DNA from: Serripes groenlandicus
Lineage: Eukaryota; Mollusca; Bivalvia; Cardiida; Cardiidae
Length of the DNA stretch: 64,000 nt
Reading direction: 5' to 3'
NCBI GenBank assembly: GCA_031761405.1
Contig: JASEVX010000003.1
Coordinates: 149,144,555 to 149,208,554, forward strand
Below the pieces are notes generated by a model. The model was not told the DNA's origin. It did no database searches and was given only the letters and a program-made list of their open reading frames with translations. Both the position numbers and the translations under genes were made by a program. Of this stretch, positions 57,601 through 58,464 are shown piece by piece; the first letter of the stretch is position 1, and every line of letters starts with the position of its first letter.

Positions 57601-58229
57601 ACTATCATTTCAAAGAAATGTTCCTAGAGTGACCATCTTATTTAAATGAAAGATGGTGAGGTTATTTTGGAAGTGGAGTGATACTGTCCTTTTTTTCACC
57701 TGTCGAGGGTAATTCTTTCATATTAGACTTGTTTCTTCCTTGCGACAAGACCATAGACTAAGAATGGTAGTAATAGCTGCCCTCCTTGGCGCTCAGGATT
57801 GCGGAGTTAGTATAACGACTGACTGGCTTGTGTCAGGATAAATGGACTGGTAGTATTGGTAGCTTACCCAGGAAACAACGTGATATAACTGAAAAATTGT
57901 TGGAAGCTGCGTAAAACACCAAAGAATCGATCAATCCTTGCAACAAGACCTTTCTAGTGATACCAAAATTTGACACTCAACCTTTGCTTACTTCTAATAA
58001 AACTTTGTTGTGGGCCACAGGTATTGGTGTTTCACAAAAACTTCTTATAGTTCTAGAAAACTTGGTTGCGGGCCACAGGTATTGGTGTTTCACAAATACT
58101 TTTATACTTCAGGTGATCAGATGGCTGCCCCTAGAACATATGTCCTCTATTGATCAGATCAGGTGCTTGATTGGATTACTCTCTTCTAAATGTCTAATTG
58201 ACAGTGAAACAAACCAATCTGATTCCAAG
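9492..58229 (+). CDS. URB2: URB2 (Urb2/Npa2 ribosome biogenesis protein), 19 exons, 3'-partial gene span
   Basis: Nineteen exons with GT/AG borders and matching phases join into one open frame of 2688 nt (896 codons), spread over 48.7 kb. Similarity to vertebrate URB2, recalled rather than computed, runs collinearly: the N-terminus (KLK, DKL, FAW, PNKEQVL), exon 8 (YN.AAD-like block then FYR), exon 9 (LNH..EP.L), and exons 14-15 (WSGLV then WHLIVSN). URB2 is a nucleolar protein; its yeast homologue acts with Urb1/Npa1, Dbp6, Nop8 and Rsa3 on early 60S precursors. The visible part is helical-repeat-like with no signal peptide or membrane segment. The family is about 1500 residues long, so roughly the last 600, including the conserved C-terminal Urb2 domain, lie to the right of the window. 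Nearly every intron carries transposons; intron 4 is 11 kb and intron 5 is 8 kb. Assignment is strong; exact ends of exons 1 and 10 are open. Confidence 0.9.
9672..9908. mobile_element. TTAA-palindrome MITE directly after exon 1
   Basis: Starts 10 bp after the exon 1 donor. TTAACCTTTTCCCACATATA, centre GCTCATAATTAGTCATAATGAGC, end TGATGTATGTGGGAAAGGG. It shares its last bases with the next copy. Confidence 0.85.
9906..10141. mobile_element. TTAA-palindrome MITE, head to tail with the previous copy
   Basis: TAACCCTTTCCCCCATACAA to TATGAGGGAAAGGGTTAA. Two copies abut with one shared border, so one inserted at the end of the other. Confidence 0.85.
10748..10874 (+). CDS. URB2: URB2 exon 2
   Basis: Residues 57-99. 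Acceptor CTTTTTACAG, donor GTAGGC. The phase fits exon 1 exactly (the split codon is AA|A, Lys). Encodes HQFTEEEIWKIFKCLHDVLL and a Ser/Gln-rich end. A hAT-type MITE has inserted beside the donor: its 8-bp target duplication starts at 10878, three bases into the intron. Confidence 0.88.
10886..11076. mobile_element. hAT-type MITE with intact 8-bp target duplication
   Basis: Ends CAGAGGTCCAGATGAGG and (inverted) CAGAGCTCTAGATAAGG, inner hairpin AAGAATTGTCTC/GAGACAATTCTT. GGCTGTTC flanks it at 10878-10885 and 11077-11084. It lies just after the exon 2 donor. Confidence 0.85.
11153..11387. mobile_element. TTAA-palindrome MITE with long central stem
   Basis: The centre AAATTGCACGTTTT/AAAACGTGCAATTT is a perfect stem. 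Ends TTAACCCTTTCCCTCATAC and TGGAGGGAAAGGGTTAA. Confidence 0.88.
11754..11981. mobile_element. TTAA-palindrome MITE upstream of exon 3
   Basis: Inverted arm order (GACGCTTTCTGACGCATTTG first, then GTTTGCTGCAGAATTGTTG), end ATGTGGGAAAGGGTTAA. Confidence 0.85.
12041..12175 (+). CDS. URB2: URB2 exon 3
   Basis: Residues 100-144, phase 0 at both ends. Acceptor TTTAATTTCAG, donor GTAGGT. Encodes MVTDTLWSKINGDDEDHLEH then a GCCHAIITSP block that lines up with the CCQGILSTP block of vertebrate URB2. A full MITE ends 60 bp upstream of the exon. Confidence 0.9.
12195..12458. mobile_element. TIR element with 37-bp arms
   Basis: ATATCGAGGGCTTGGCGTGA at the left and the inverted match ending CCAAGCCCTCGATAT, with one or two mismatches over about 37 bp. 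A second inner palindrome spans 12302-12376 around AGGTGCCATTGCTC. Begins 20 bp after the exon 3 donor. Confidence 0.8.
12546..12817 (+). mobile_element. Helitron-like element, 272 bp
   Basis: 5' hairpin ACACCCCCTTC ... GAGGGGGTATA, then GTCTGTCTGTCGGTCGG, a single monomer-like body, and 3' hairpin ATCATCTTCAGTGAT, AGTT, CTAG, followed by TT. Confidence 0.75.
13035..13190 (+). mobile_element. SINE family B core with a family A-like tail
   Basis: TACGGTCATAGTGGAGTGCC, CAAGGCACATTTTCTAGCCT, then GTGAACTGTCGCCGTGATAA and GCAGCGTAAAACCC with a aata tail. It combines the B core with an end like family A. Confidence 0.7.
13220..13390 (+). mobile_element. SINE of the 5784 family, head missing
   Basis: TTCCACAATTGGGCCTCAAG, GCTGTGTGGAGTTCTGGTTC and ACACATGATGAGGTGAACAT match the core with many changes. 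It stops just before the 13401 transposon. Confidence 0.6.
13395..13400 (+). repeat. Target duplication GTTCAT, left
   Basis: Directly before the left TIR of the 13401-16634 element; same six bases at 16635-16640. Confidence 0.75.
14764..15868 (+). mobile_element. AGCTC...CTCTTG Helitron-like element, five 166-bp monomers
   Basis: 5' hairpin AGCTCCACTGGCTGAAAGCC ... GTCGAGCT, then GTGC repeats, monomers of about 166 bp keyed by ACATGGCCGCCAGGGGGCGG, 3' hairpin GGCCCTCTTGGGCC followed by TCTTG. Inserted between T runs, nested in the 13401-16634 element. Confidence 0.85.
14817..14840. repeat. GTGC tetranucleotide repeat
   Basis: Five to six units within the 5' part of the Helitron-like element at 14764; it takes the place of the GTCTGTCC stretch in relatives. 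Confidence 0.85.
16635..16640 (+). repeat. Target duplication GTTCAT, right
   Basis: Directly after the right TIR of the 13401-16634 element. Confidence 0.75.
16843..16983 (+). CDS. URB2: URB2 exon 4
   Basis: Residues 145-191, phase 0 at both ends. Acceptor TATGATTGTAG, donor GTGAGT. Encodes VSLLGCLCTLLYKNIVDG and HTQLNTLIEVTTDLFIKCQ. Only this frame is open. It starts about 200 bp after a 3.2-kb TIR element, and a MITE remnant begins about 10 bp after the donor. Confidence 0.88.
16994..17095. mobile_element. TTAA-palindrome MITE remnant after exon 4
   Basis: TTACCCTTTCCCTAATACAG and GAAGGAGCAATTTTTCTTTT; internal deletion. Confidence 0.55.
17727..18101. mobile_element. TTAA-palindrome MITE split by a SINE
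   Basis: AAACCTATCCCATCTGCAGATG to GATGTAGGTGGGAGCGGGTTAA, with the SINE at 17856-18019 in its right half. Confidence 0.8.
17856..18019 (+). mobile_element. SINE of the 5784 family nested inside a MITE, with target duplication
   Basis: 5'-truncated copy from CAATGGGCTAAGTCTATGTG to the aatc tail. CATTCATAGAA is duplicated at 17845-17855 and 18020-18030, and these flanks join into normal MITE sequence. Confidence 0.85.
18161..18376. mobile_element. TTAA-palindrome MITE
   Basis: TTAACCCTTTCCCACCTATA, TCGTCTGCTGCAGATCTGTT, end GTGAGAAAGGGCAAA. Confidence 0.82.
18400..25640 (+). repeat. Irregular direct-repeat array in URB2 intron 4
   Basis: A core of about 220 bp, from GCCCTATGATGTAAAATAAC through TTAGTCTGTACTTCACC to ACGTGATTATGAGAGCTGAG, starts at about 18505, 19520, 21241, 22101, 22816, 23735, 24449, 25188 and 25651, with a tenth at 27384. 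Between cores are degenerate MITE halves (GTAGTCATCTGCTGCAG, ATTTTCCCACATGTCGACG) and variable spacers, giving spacings of about 460 to 1720 bp. Larger blocks are also shared, for example 18505-19490 with 19520-20690, and 22100-22760 with 23735-24390. I see no protein or known element in the core. Confidence 0.85.
20000..20222 (+). mobile_element. SINE family B, full length with 15-bp target duplication
   Basis: tRNA-like head (TGGTTGAGTGGTTAGCG A box, GGTTCGATCC B box), core GGTGGAGTGCCCTTGGGCAA, tail CATTCATTC. TTCCACAGGCGACTG stands at 19985-19999 and 20223-20237. A paralogous site without insertion is at 18966-18990. Confidence 0.9.
25910..26097. mobile_element. TTAA-palindrome MITE, right tip missing
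   Basis: TTAACCCTTTCCTCCATAAA, centre GAAATTGCTCGTTTTGAGCA. It stops at TTTTCAAAAAGCAGTC. Confidence 0.75.
26128..26320. mobile_element. Possible pogo/Tigger-like remnant
   Basis: TACAGTTGAACCTCATAAGG at the left and ATGGATAACTCAAACCCAGT inside have the style of pogo-type non-autonomous elements (CAGTTGAACCTC end, TA target). No right end was found. Confidence 0.4.
26321..27052. other. Unassigned intron 4 sequence
   Basis: No repeats shared with the array. An A-run near 26960 and a T-run at 26700 are the only low-complexity features. Confidence 0.3.
27053..27282. mobile_element. TTAA-palindrome MITE
   Basis: TTAACCCTTTCCCTCATATA, centre AAATTGCACAAAACGTGCAA, end ATGGGGGAAAGGGTTAA. Both tips intact. 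Confidence 0.88.
27384..27615 (+). repeat. Outlying copy of the intron 4 array core
   Basis: ACTGCCCAATGATGTAAATA to ACGTGATTATGAGAGCTGAG, more diverged than copies in the main array and 1.7 kb from it. Confidence 0.8.
27722..27877. mobile_element. Half copy of the 12195 TIR element
   Basis: GAGCAATGGCACCTAAATTG through GTTGCAACCGTTTCACGCCA match the inner and outer right parts of the 12195 element. The other arm is missing. Confidence 0.7.
28035..28150 (+). CDS. URB2: URB2 exon 5
   Basis: Residues 192-230. Acceptor TTTCCTTGCAG, donor GTGAGT, phase 0 in and 2 out. Encodes ILKVTLEKFLPSFIKLCSVC and a VSRMVKVVLNVMCHK helix. It is separated from exon 4 by 11 kb of repeat array. Confidence 0.87.
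28283..28505. mobile_element. TTAA-palindrome MITE next to the PIN-CXC transposon
   Basis: TTAACCCGTTCCCACAAACA, centre AAATTGCTCGTTTTGAGCAA. The right arm runs to GAGGCGTCAGAAAAAGTT and then degenerates about 30 bp before the left inverted repeat. Confidence 0.75.
28537..28763 (+). repeat. Left inverted repeat of the PIN-CXC transposon
   Basis: Starts near TTTGCATAAAACCAAGATGG and runs to GAGACCGGTTTTATG. Its reverse complement is found at 34998-35225 with scattered mismatches only, including the central stretch that reads TATACTATAATTAAGATATC on this side. Confidence 0.7.
29251..33634 (-). pseudogene. Transposon protein with XPG/FEN1-like PIN domain and CXC finger (Academ-like?), three frameshifts
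   Basis: From ATG at 33634 the reading frame runs through four overlapping open segments: to about 33000, then a +1 shifted segment to about 32730, back to the first frame down to 29402, and shifted again to the stop at 29251. The N-terminal part has a Cys/His finger (CIFCGFPCNIEKDRKHPDRW) and an HAADARYH motif. The long middle segment has an XPG/FEN1-like acidic pattern: VFDRY, HEEADCIIV, VIADDTDVFIHLL and HALSGCDT. The last segment ends with nine Cys in a CXC arrangement (CTC, RCGC, FCGC) like Tesmin/TSO1, then an acidic tail. Related proteins are common in mollusc and cnidarian genomes. An XPG nuclease plus a Cys8 finger recalls the Academ superfamily; this is from memory. It lies antisense in URB2 intron 5. 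The three breaks make it probably inactive unless some are assembly errors. Confidence 0.75.
33945..34245. repeat. Minisatellite of GCTCAGCCTAT units
   Basis: Units of about 11 bp (CAGCCTATCGCT / CAGCCTATAGCT) are arranged in higher-order blocks, each closed by AGCAATTTAACCCAGCTATA; four blocks are visible. It lies about 300 bp upstream of the PIN-CXC start codon, inside the transposon, where it could be promoter or transposase-binding sequence. Confidence 0.85.
34246..34889. other. Unassigned sequence upstream of the PIN-CXC gene
   Basis: Part of the transposon interior by position. No ORF, repeat or recognisable signal was found. Confidence 0.4.
34890..35350. repeat. Palindromic element overlapping the right arm
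   Basis: The sequence GATAGTCGAGCAGCCAACTA near 34898 recurs inverted at 35332-35351, and about 80 bp inward of each end still match (both contain GAGTATATACAAT). It may be a MITE derived from the same transposon or the transposon's true right tip folded back. Confidence 0.55.
34998..35225 (-). repeat. Right inverted repeat of the PIN-CXC transposon
   Basis: Inverted partner of 28537-28763, from GAAACCGGTCTCCC to GGTTTTATGCAAATT. Confidence 0.7.
35354..36155 (+). mobile_element. AGCTC...CTCTTG Helitron-like element, 5' end slightly truncated
   Basis: CACCTAAGCACGAAGTGCGA is the 5' hairpin without its first bases. Monomers contain AAAAACATGGCCGCCAGGGG. The end is GGGCCATTATGGCCCTCTTG, directly followed by the right half of a MITE. 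Confidence 0.75.
36156..36275. mobile_element. TTAA-palindrome MITE, right half
   Basis: CTTCTTTTGCTATGTTTCCAAC to GTAGATTACCTGTGTGTAGG, directly after a CTCTTG element end. The left half is not found on the other side. It ends about 20 bp before exon 6. Confidence 0.6.
36297..36429 (+). CDS. URB2: URB2 exon 6
   Basis: Residues 230-274. Acceptor CTGATTTCAG, donor GTAAAA. Encodes DHGWSYRGYLLGLYEDNLPQ and ends TFSDLLESE. The last 29 bases of the exon plus the donor are tandemly repeated downstream (see 36401-36614), leaving four near-identical GAG|GTAAAA donors. Using any but the first would add an in-frame stop. Confidence 0.88.
36401..36614 (+). repeat. 54-bp tandem repeat copying the exon 6 end and its donor
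   Basis: Four units starting about 36401, 36455, 36510 and 36564. Each has CTTCTCTGAT, AAGTGAGGTAAAAA and CCTTTCTAACCCC. The first unit spans the true exon-intron border. Confidence 0.9.
36611..36735. mobile_element. TTAA-palindrome MITE, internally deleted
   Basis: CTTCTCCCACATGCAGATGC, AAGACGACATTTGAAAAC, end TATTGTATATAGGAAAAGATTAA. Confidence 0.6.
37091..37287. mobile_element. TTAA-palindrome MITE, left arm shortened
   Basis: GCCCTTTTCCTCATACGACA lacks the GCAGCAGACG block. End CATATGAGGGAAAGGGTTAA is intact. Confidence 0.78.
37405..37470. mobile_element. Remnant of the hAT-type MITE
   Basis: GGTACTCAAAAAGTACTTTG and GGGTTTAGGGTCAAATAAGG match the inside of the 10886 copy. Confidence 0.5.
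37478..37558. mobile_element. TTAA-palindrome MITE, 80-bp deletion form
   Basis: TTAATCTTTTCCACATATAGACG joined to TTCTTGCCTAGATGTTTTCG and GATGTGGGAAAGGGTTA; the centre is gone. It ends 70 bp before exon 7. Confidence 0.6.
37628..37695 (+). CDS. URB2: URB2 exon 7
   Basis: A short exon, residues 275-297. Acceptor TTCTTTTACAG, donor GTAAGT. Encodes PTASEAVIDILVPLFERSVE followed by a Lys shared with exon 8. Phase 0 in, 2 out. Confidence 0.88.
37797..38012. mobile_element. TTAA-palindrome MITE, rearranged inside
   Basis: TTAACCCTTTCCCACCTGCA, then foreign sequence, then GTGGCAAAAGGAGAAATT and GTCGGAAAGTGGGTTAA. Confidence 0.65.
38009..38195. mobile_element. TTAA-palindrome MITE sharing a border with the previous copy
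   Basis: TTAACCCTACCCTCATATGA to GTATGAGGGAAAGTGGGTT; the centre between GTGGCA and CTATG is lost. Confidence 0.7.
38228..38457. mobile_element. TTAA-palindrome MITE
   Basis: TTAACCCTTTCCCTCATATA, centre AAATTGCACAAAACATGCAA, end ATGAGGGAAAGGGATAA. Confidence 0.85.
38458..39641. other. Intron 7, largely repeat-free part
   Basis: About 1.2 kb without any of the repeat families. Contains a short inexact repeat of TTGGTGTC / GGTGTGATGT near 39490-39590. Confidence 0.35.
39642..39887 (+). CDS. URB2: URB2 exon 8, most conserved block
   Basis: The longest exon in view, residues 297-379. Acceptor ACATTTTAAAG, donor GTAAGC. Encodes YYLLKKLCALIGVNE and then HDLYNVSADNRDGYKQLKFY, which matches the NIYNIAADR...FRFYRH block of vertebrate URB2 and is the best single marker for the family here. 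Confidence 0.92.
39888..40580. other. Intron 8
   Basis: A hairpin like the MITE centre (GAAGAAATTGCTCAAATCAAGCAACTTCTTC) at 40126-40158 suggests a very old MITE; CAAAATATTTTCAAAGTGTC repeats once nearby. Confidence 0.35.
40581..40695 (+). CDS. URB2: URB2 exon 9
   Basis: Residues 379-417, acceptor TTTTATTCCAG, donor GTATAG. Encodes TDWYSCCYTLLQLNHHTIEP and SLHTILMKGWISVKKQ, in line with the LNHLILEPDL segment of the human protein. Phase 0 out. Confidence 0.9.
40741..41402 (+). mobile_element. AGCTC...CTCTTG Helitron-like element (possibly two nested copies)
   Basis: AGCTCACCTGGTGCTCAAGG starts the element at 40741, just inside intron 9. A second start-like hairpin (ATCTGAGCCGAAGGCTCAAG) is at 40921. 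The shared 3' end is AGGGCAATCATGGCCCTCTTG at 41382-41402. Confidence 0.75.
41637..42118 (+). mobile_element. AGCTC-type Helitron-like element inserted in a MITE
   Basis: Starts AGATCCACTGGCTGAAATTC and ends GGCCCTCTTTGGGCCTCTTG. The flanks AGCAATTTTT and TTCCTTTTGTCACAAT join into the normal MITE centre, so the boundaries are fixed and no target duplication is seen. Confidence 0.85.
42160..42722 (+). mobile_element. Helitron-like TCTCCCC...CTAG element inserted in the same MITE as 41637-42118
   Basis: 5' hairpin TCTCCCCCTGTATACAGGGG AGA, GTCTGTCTGTCTGTCC, three monomers of about 156 bp (keyed by TCCGCTCCATATCTCCAA), 3' hairpin GTTTTTTCAAAAAC, AATT, CTAG. Confidence 0.85.
43049..43209 (+). 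CDS. URB2: URB2 exon 10 (tandem NAGNAG acceptor)
   Basis: Residues 418-471. The acceptor reads ACCAGCAG, so splicing at 43046 or 43049 would include or omit one Gln; both keep the frame. Donor GTATTC is weak. Encodes SDEVLSQIDNFLQELITTYH, KLRQFPKMIDVLITTFQS and ends PPKFVKR. KLRQ.P matches the vertebrate KLRQVPRLFEEVL segment. Confidence 0.88.
43300..43437. mobile_element. TTAA-palindrome MITE, right half
   Basis: GAGCAATTTCTCTTTTCATA to AAGTTGTCTGCCGCAAATTTGC and GGAAAGGTTAA. Intron 10. Confidence 0.7.
43982..44097 (+). CDS. URB2: URB2 exon 11
   Basis: Residues 471-510, acceptor CATTTTTTAG, donor most likely GTAGGT at 44098. Encodes YGECIQSLPQATMVSVWSKY and LDHMIQEFVTEHPDS. Phase 2 in, 1 out; exon 12 supplies the matching two bases (TGT, Cys). 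Confidence 0.83.
44123..45540 (+). mobile_element. Helitron-like elements, two nested starts and six 168-bp monomers
   Basis: A first 5' hairpin (CCCCCAGATACATAGTATAT GGGGG) at 44123 is followed by two ~180-bp monomers. A second start (TACGCCGCCAGAGGCGGTGG) lies at 44475, followed by CCGTCCGTCTGTCC and six monomers beginning CTTGTGAACGCAACTCCTCC at 44532, 44701, 44869, 45038, 45204 and 45372. A clear 3' end was not found. Confidence 0.7.
45706..45795 (-). repeat. tRNA-like sequence (SINE head or tRNA pseudogene)
   Basis: On the minus strand TTAGCTTAGCTGGAAGAGAC resembles an A box and AGGTTCGATCCCTGCAGG a B box, 40 bp apart. No good anticodon stem forms, so not a functional tRNA. Confidence 0.5.
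45790..45892 (+). mobile_element. 3' tip of an AGCTC...CTCTTG-type element
   Basis: Only the terminal GGCACTGGCACTCTTG is recognisable. What follows at 45893 is the right half of a MITE, as at the other insertion sites. Confidence 0.5.
45893..46019. mobile_element. TTAA-palindrome MITE, right half
   Basis: TTCCTCAATGTTTTCTACTT to CATCTGCTGCAGATTTGTTT and GAAAGGGTTAA, directly after a CTCTTG end. Confidence 0.75.
46072..46238 (+). CDS. URB2: URB2 exon 12
   Basis: Residues 510-565, acceptor TTATATTTCAG, donor GTAAAT. Encodes HFHGVCLLFYHFITNVKVID, then a Thr/Leu-rich stretch and KLLQPLLKDHTETDL. MITE copies flank it on both sides within about 55 bp. Confidence 0.87.
46278..46560. mobile_element. 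TTAA-palindrome MITE plus a second half copy
   Basis: 46278-46483: TTAACCCTTTCCCTCATACT with centre GCTCATTTTGAAAATGAGC, right tip lost. 46484-46560: a further centre (GAAGTTATTGTTCAAATTGC). Confidence 0.72.
46567..46688 (+). repeat. 61-bp tandem duplication
   Basis: ATTACCCTTGTTAATATTCG at 46567 and ATTACCCTTGCTAATATTCG at 46628, nearly identical through AACTGGCTCAT. Intron 12. Confidence 0.9.
46701..46924. mobile_element. TTAA-palindrome MITE
   Basis: TTAACCCTTTCCAACATACA, centre AGAAATTGCTTGTTTTGTGC, end AAATGGGAAAGGGTCGATTAA. Confidence 0.8.
47123..47348. mobile_element. TTAA-palindrome MITE
   Basis: TTAACCCTTTCCCTCATACG, centre AAATTGCACGTTTTGTGCAA, end TATGAGGGAAAGGGTTAA. Confidence 0.88.
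47354..47845. mobile_element. TTAA-palindrome MITE interrupted by a Helitron-like element
   Basis: TTAACCCTTTCCCACATACA starts 5 bp after the previous copy. The insertion at 47516-47784 splits the right stem; the remainder ends AGCTGTCTGCAGCAGTTCT without a clean tip. Confidence 0.8.
47516..47784 (+). mobile_element. Helitron-like TCACC...CTAG element inserted in a MITE
   Basis: Starts about TCACCTGCGTAGCATGGTAG, has the GTCTGTCTGTCCGTC stretch, and ends with hairpin GTGCTCCGGGGAGCAC, TCCATT and CTAG. The flanks CCTTCCTTTTTGTG and TTTTTCACAGTGTT belong to one MITE. Confidence 0.85.
47910..48140 (+). CDS. URB2: URB2 exon 13
   Basis: Residues 566-642, acceptor TTTATATAG, donor GTAAGA, phase 0 both ends. 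Encodes IDVASLSTILNLCHGWGEVV, a His/Pro-containing linker, and LKKKDWKLLHKRVQMAENMG, parallel to the W.KIEKF region of human URB2. A MITE begins 25 bp after the donor. Confidence 0.9.
48165..48394. mobile_element. TTAA-palindrome MITE after exon 13
   Basis: TTAACCCTTTCCCACATACA 25 bp after the donor; centre GAAATTGCTCATCATGAGAA; tip degraded (ATGTGGTAAAGTGTTTA). Confidence 0.82.
48420..48545 (+). mobile_element. SINE core fragment of the 5784 family
   Basis: TTGCTTGGGAAGATTGTTGT to GCGGCGTTAAACCACAATCA. It follows a MITE in intron 13. Confidence 0.75.
48617..48844. mobile_element. TTAA-palindrome MITE
   Basis: TTAACCCTTTCCCTCATAAG, centre GAAATTGCTCATTTTGAGCA, end TATGAGGGAAAGGGTTAA. Confidence 0.87.
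48915..49045 (+). mobile_element. SINE core fragment, diverged
   Basis: TTGCAAAGATTGTTGTGTGT, AGCCAGGAAACACATGAGAA and GAAAACGGCGTAAGCTCC. A second hit in intron 13, older than the 48420 copy. Confidence 0.65.
49184..49300. mobile_element. TTAA-palindrome MITE remnant before exon 14
   Basis: TCAACTCGGTTCAATTATTA to GCCTGCTGCTTCAGATGTGT; it forms the last part of intron 13. Confidence 0.6.
49314..49460 (+). CDS. URB2: URB2 exon 14
   Basis: Residues 643-691, acceptor TTATATTACAG, donor GTATGT. Encodes DMLMVQKIRTVMLCRDVSDW, ESLIKFPVVVSQENKKATWS and GL. The end joins exon 15 in the WSGLV block conserved with vertebrates. A MITE remnant forms the intron sequence directly before the acceptor. Confidence 0.9.
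49742..49800. mobile_element. TTAA-palindrome MITE remnant
   Basis: TTAAACACTTTCCCACACAA and ATTGTGGCAAAAGGAAAAATTG only. Confidence 0.55.
49987..50999 (+). mobile_element. Helitron-like TATACCCC...CTAG element with about four monomers
   Basis: 5' hairpin TATACCCCGCAAACGTAGTT ... GGGGGGTATA, GTCGGTCGGTCTGTCC, monomers of 138-156 bp keyed by CAACCTGATTTACTTCATAC, and 3' hairpin ATCACCTTTAGTGAC, AGTT, CTAG. Lies in intron 14. Confidence 0.8.
51089..51243 (+). CDS. URB2: URB2 exon 15
   Basis: Residues 692-743, acceptor TGTATTTCAG, donor GTAAGC. Encodes VTDVTDENILVARWHLIVSN, then ANLSQENMETIATFIVNTA. The WHLIVSN motif is identical to that recalled for human URB2. The exon's last 47 bases and its donor are copied once more 79 bp downstream. 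Confidence 0.92.
51197..51354 (+). repeat. 79-bp tandem duplication of the exon 15 end and donor
   Basis: Units 51197-51275 and 51276-51354, both with GCCACGTTTATAGTAAACAC, CACCGA and GTAAGC. The second unit differs at a few bases and has lost the G before GT (ACGTAAGC instead of AGGTAAGC). Confidence 0.92.
51405..52797. mobile_element. TTAA-palindrome MITE interrupted by the 51501-52704 element
   Basis: Left piece 51405-51500 (AGCAGACGACCTTTGAATAC, GAAATTGCTCATTAAGAAAA), right piece 52705-52797 (TCTAAAGTTGTCTGCTGCAG, ATGTTGGAAAGCTTTAA). Confidence 0.78.
51501..52704 (+). mobile_element. Helitron-like element rich in AGGTCA sites, inserted in a MITE
   Basis: Starts GCCTCCCCCATAAATGGTGG, has CTTCCGTCTGTCACAC, about eight degenerate monomers (keyed by GACCCCTATTGATTTTGA), and ends CTAG at 52701-52704. 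MITE halves lie on both sides. The monomers contain many AGGTCAAAGGTCAAGGTCA strings. Confidence 0.8.
53001..53190. mobile_element. TTAA-palindrome MITE, centre deleted
   Basis: TTAACCCTTTCCCCAATATA to TCGTCTGCTGCAGATTTGTT; lacks the GAAATTGC stem. Confidence 0.72.
53467..53672. mobile_element. Short TIR element of about 206 bp
   Basis: CCACGAGAAAACCAATATAA at the left matches the inverted CCATGAGAAAACCAACATTG at the right. The inside is GC-rich (AGCCTGCGCAATCCGCGC). It lies 62 bp upstream of exon 16. Confidence 0.7.
53735..53866 (+). CDS. URB2: URB2 exon 16
   Basis: Residues 743-787, acceptor TTTTTCACAG, donor GTATGT. Encodes TVLTLCNITKGLMESTQINE and a GGLITCIVTAVWQSQTD segment. A short TIR element ends about 60 bp upstream of the acceptor. 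Confidence 0.87.
53980..54274. mobile_element. TTAA-palindrome MITE followed by a left-arm fragment
   Basis: 53980-54202 runs from AACCCTCATAGAGACGCTTT to TATGTGGGAAAGGGTTAA with centre GAAATTGCTCAAAATGAGCA. 54210-54274 is a further left arm (AACCCTTTTCCACAAATCAA). Confidence 0.78.
54275..54561. mobile_element. TTAA-palindrome MITE, two centres fused
   Basis: TAACCCTTTCTCACATATAA, centre GCTCATTTTGAGC, then a second centre GCACAAAACGTGC in the other subtype, end TTGTGGGAATGGGTTAA. It looks like recombination between two copies. Confidence 0.75.
54585..54770 (+). mobile_element. SINE family B, diverged
   Basis: Head GCCTTGGCCTAGTGGTTAGC and AAGTTCGATTCG (B box), core GGCAAGGCACATTTTCTAGC, end AACGGCGTAAAATTCCAAC. 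It lies in intron 16 shortly before exon 17. Confidence 0.75.
54785..54806. mobile_element. TTAA-palindrome MITE tip
   Basis: TAATGTGGGAAAGGGTTAAA only, 20 bp before exon 17. Confidence 0.5.
54826..54924 (+). CDS. URB2: URB2 exon 17
   Basis: Residues 787-820, acceptor TTCTTTTCAG, donor GTAATC. Encodes a basic start SKKRKLDFFQEAAMGLYEVL and ends VDWRQAINR. A MITE tip lies 20 bp upstream of the acceptor. Confidence 0.86.
55189..55415. mobile_element. TTAA-palindrome MITE
   Basis: TTAACCCTTTCCCACATATA, centre CAAATTGCTCATAATGAGCA, end TGTATGGGAAAGGGTTAA. Confidence 0.86.
55485..56477 (+). mobile_element. AGCTC...CTCTTG Helitron-like element with a second element nested inside
   Basis: Starts AGCTCACCTGTCACATAATG, carries two monomers related to the 161-bp unit (CATGAGAGCTCAGTTCCTTT), is broken at about 56004-56163 by a TCACC...CTAG element, continues with monomers of the 166-bp type, and ends GGTCATCCTGGTCCTCTTG. 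Confidence 0.8.
56004..56163 (+). mobile_element. Short Helitron-like TCACC...CTAG element
   Basis: A 160-bp version of the 47516 element: TCACCCTGCGTAGCATGG, GTCCGTCCGTCTGTC, hairpin GTGCTCCGCGGAGCAC, TCAATT, CTAG. Nested in the 55485-56477 element. Confidence 0.85.
56557..56668 (+). CDS. URB2: URB2 exon 18
   Basis: Residues 820-857, long pyrimidine tract and acceptor ATTTCAG, donor GTAATA. Encodes EILEKVLEASKCLTSLLKIS and ends RSRFTSCLQ. Phase 0 out. Confidence 0.86.
56704..56921. mobile_element. TTAA-palindrome MITE after exon 18
   Basis: CAACCCTTTCCAACATATAG to TTGTATGTGGGAAAGGGTTAA. Confidence 0.83.
57029..57130. mobile_element. TTAA-palindrome MITE, left half
   Basis: CAACCCTTTCCCGCATACAG to GAGAAGTTGCTCATGATAAA. 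Confidence 0.7.
57400..57700 (+). mobile_element. Decayed monomers of the AGCTC element family
   Basis: ATGTTGATTGGTACATTGAC and GGGGCAGGGCTATTTT match the 166-bp monomer type with many changes. No ends are visible. Confidence 0.5.
57726..57935 (+). mobile_element. SINE-like element with related core
   Basis: ACCCAGGAAACAACGTGATATAACTG and AGCTGCGTAAAACACC resemble the SINE core end. The front part (TGGCTTGTGTCAGGATAAAT) differs, so it may be another subfamily. Confidence 0.5.
58113..58229 (+). CDS. URB2: URB2 exon 19, last exon in window
   Basis: Residues 858-896, acceptor TATACTTCAG, donor GTAAAT, phase 0 both ends. Encodes VIRWLPLEHMSSIDQIRCLI and GLLSSKCLIDSE. No further URB2 exon is visible to 64000; nested transposons fill that space. 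Confidence 0.84.
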
Positions 58230-58247
58230 GTAAATAAAGGAAGATTT

Positions 58248-58451
58248 TAACCCTTTACTTGTTCAAACCGCTTTCTATCCATCCGCTGCAGATGGTTTAA
58301 AAACATTGTGGCTAAATGATGAGCGATTTCTCCATTTGCCACAATTTGGCCAACTCAATTCTCAATAATAAATATACTTTCATTTATAGAATTTTCCATA
58401 TTTTTGTCTGATTTTTTGAAGTCGTCTGCTGCAGAATTGTTTTATGTGACA
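58248..58451. mobile_element. TTAA-palindrome MITE after exon 19
   Basis: TTAACCCTTTACTTGTTCAA, GTCGTCTGCTGCAGAATTGT; tips worn. It starts about 20 bp after the donor. Confidence 0.75.
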
Positions 58452-58464
58452 AACATGTTACACT

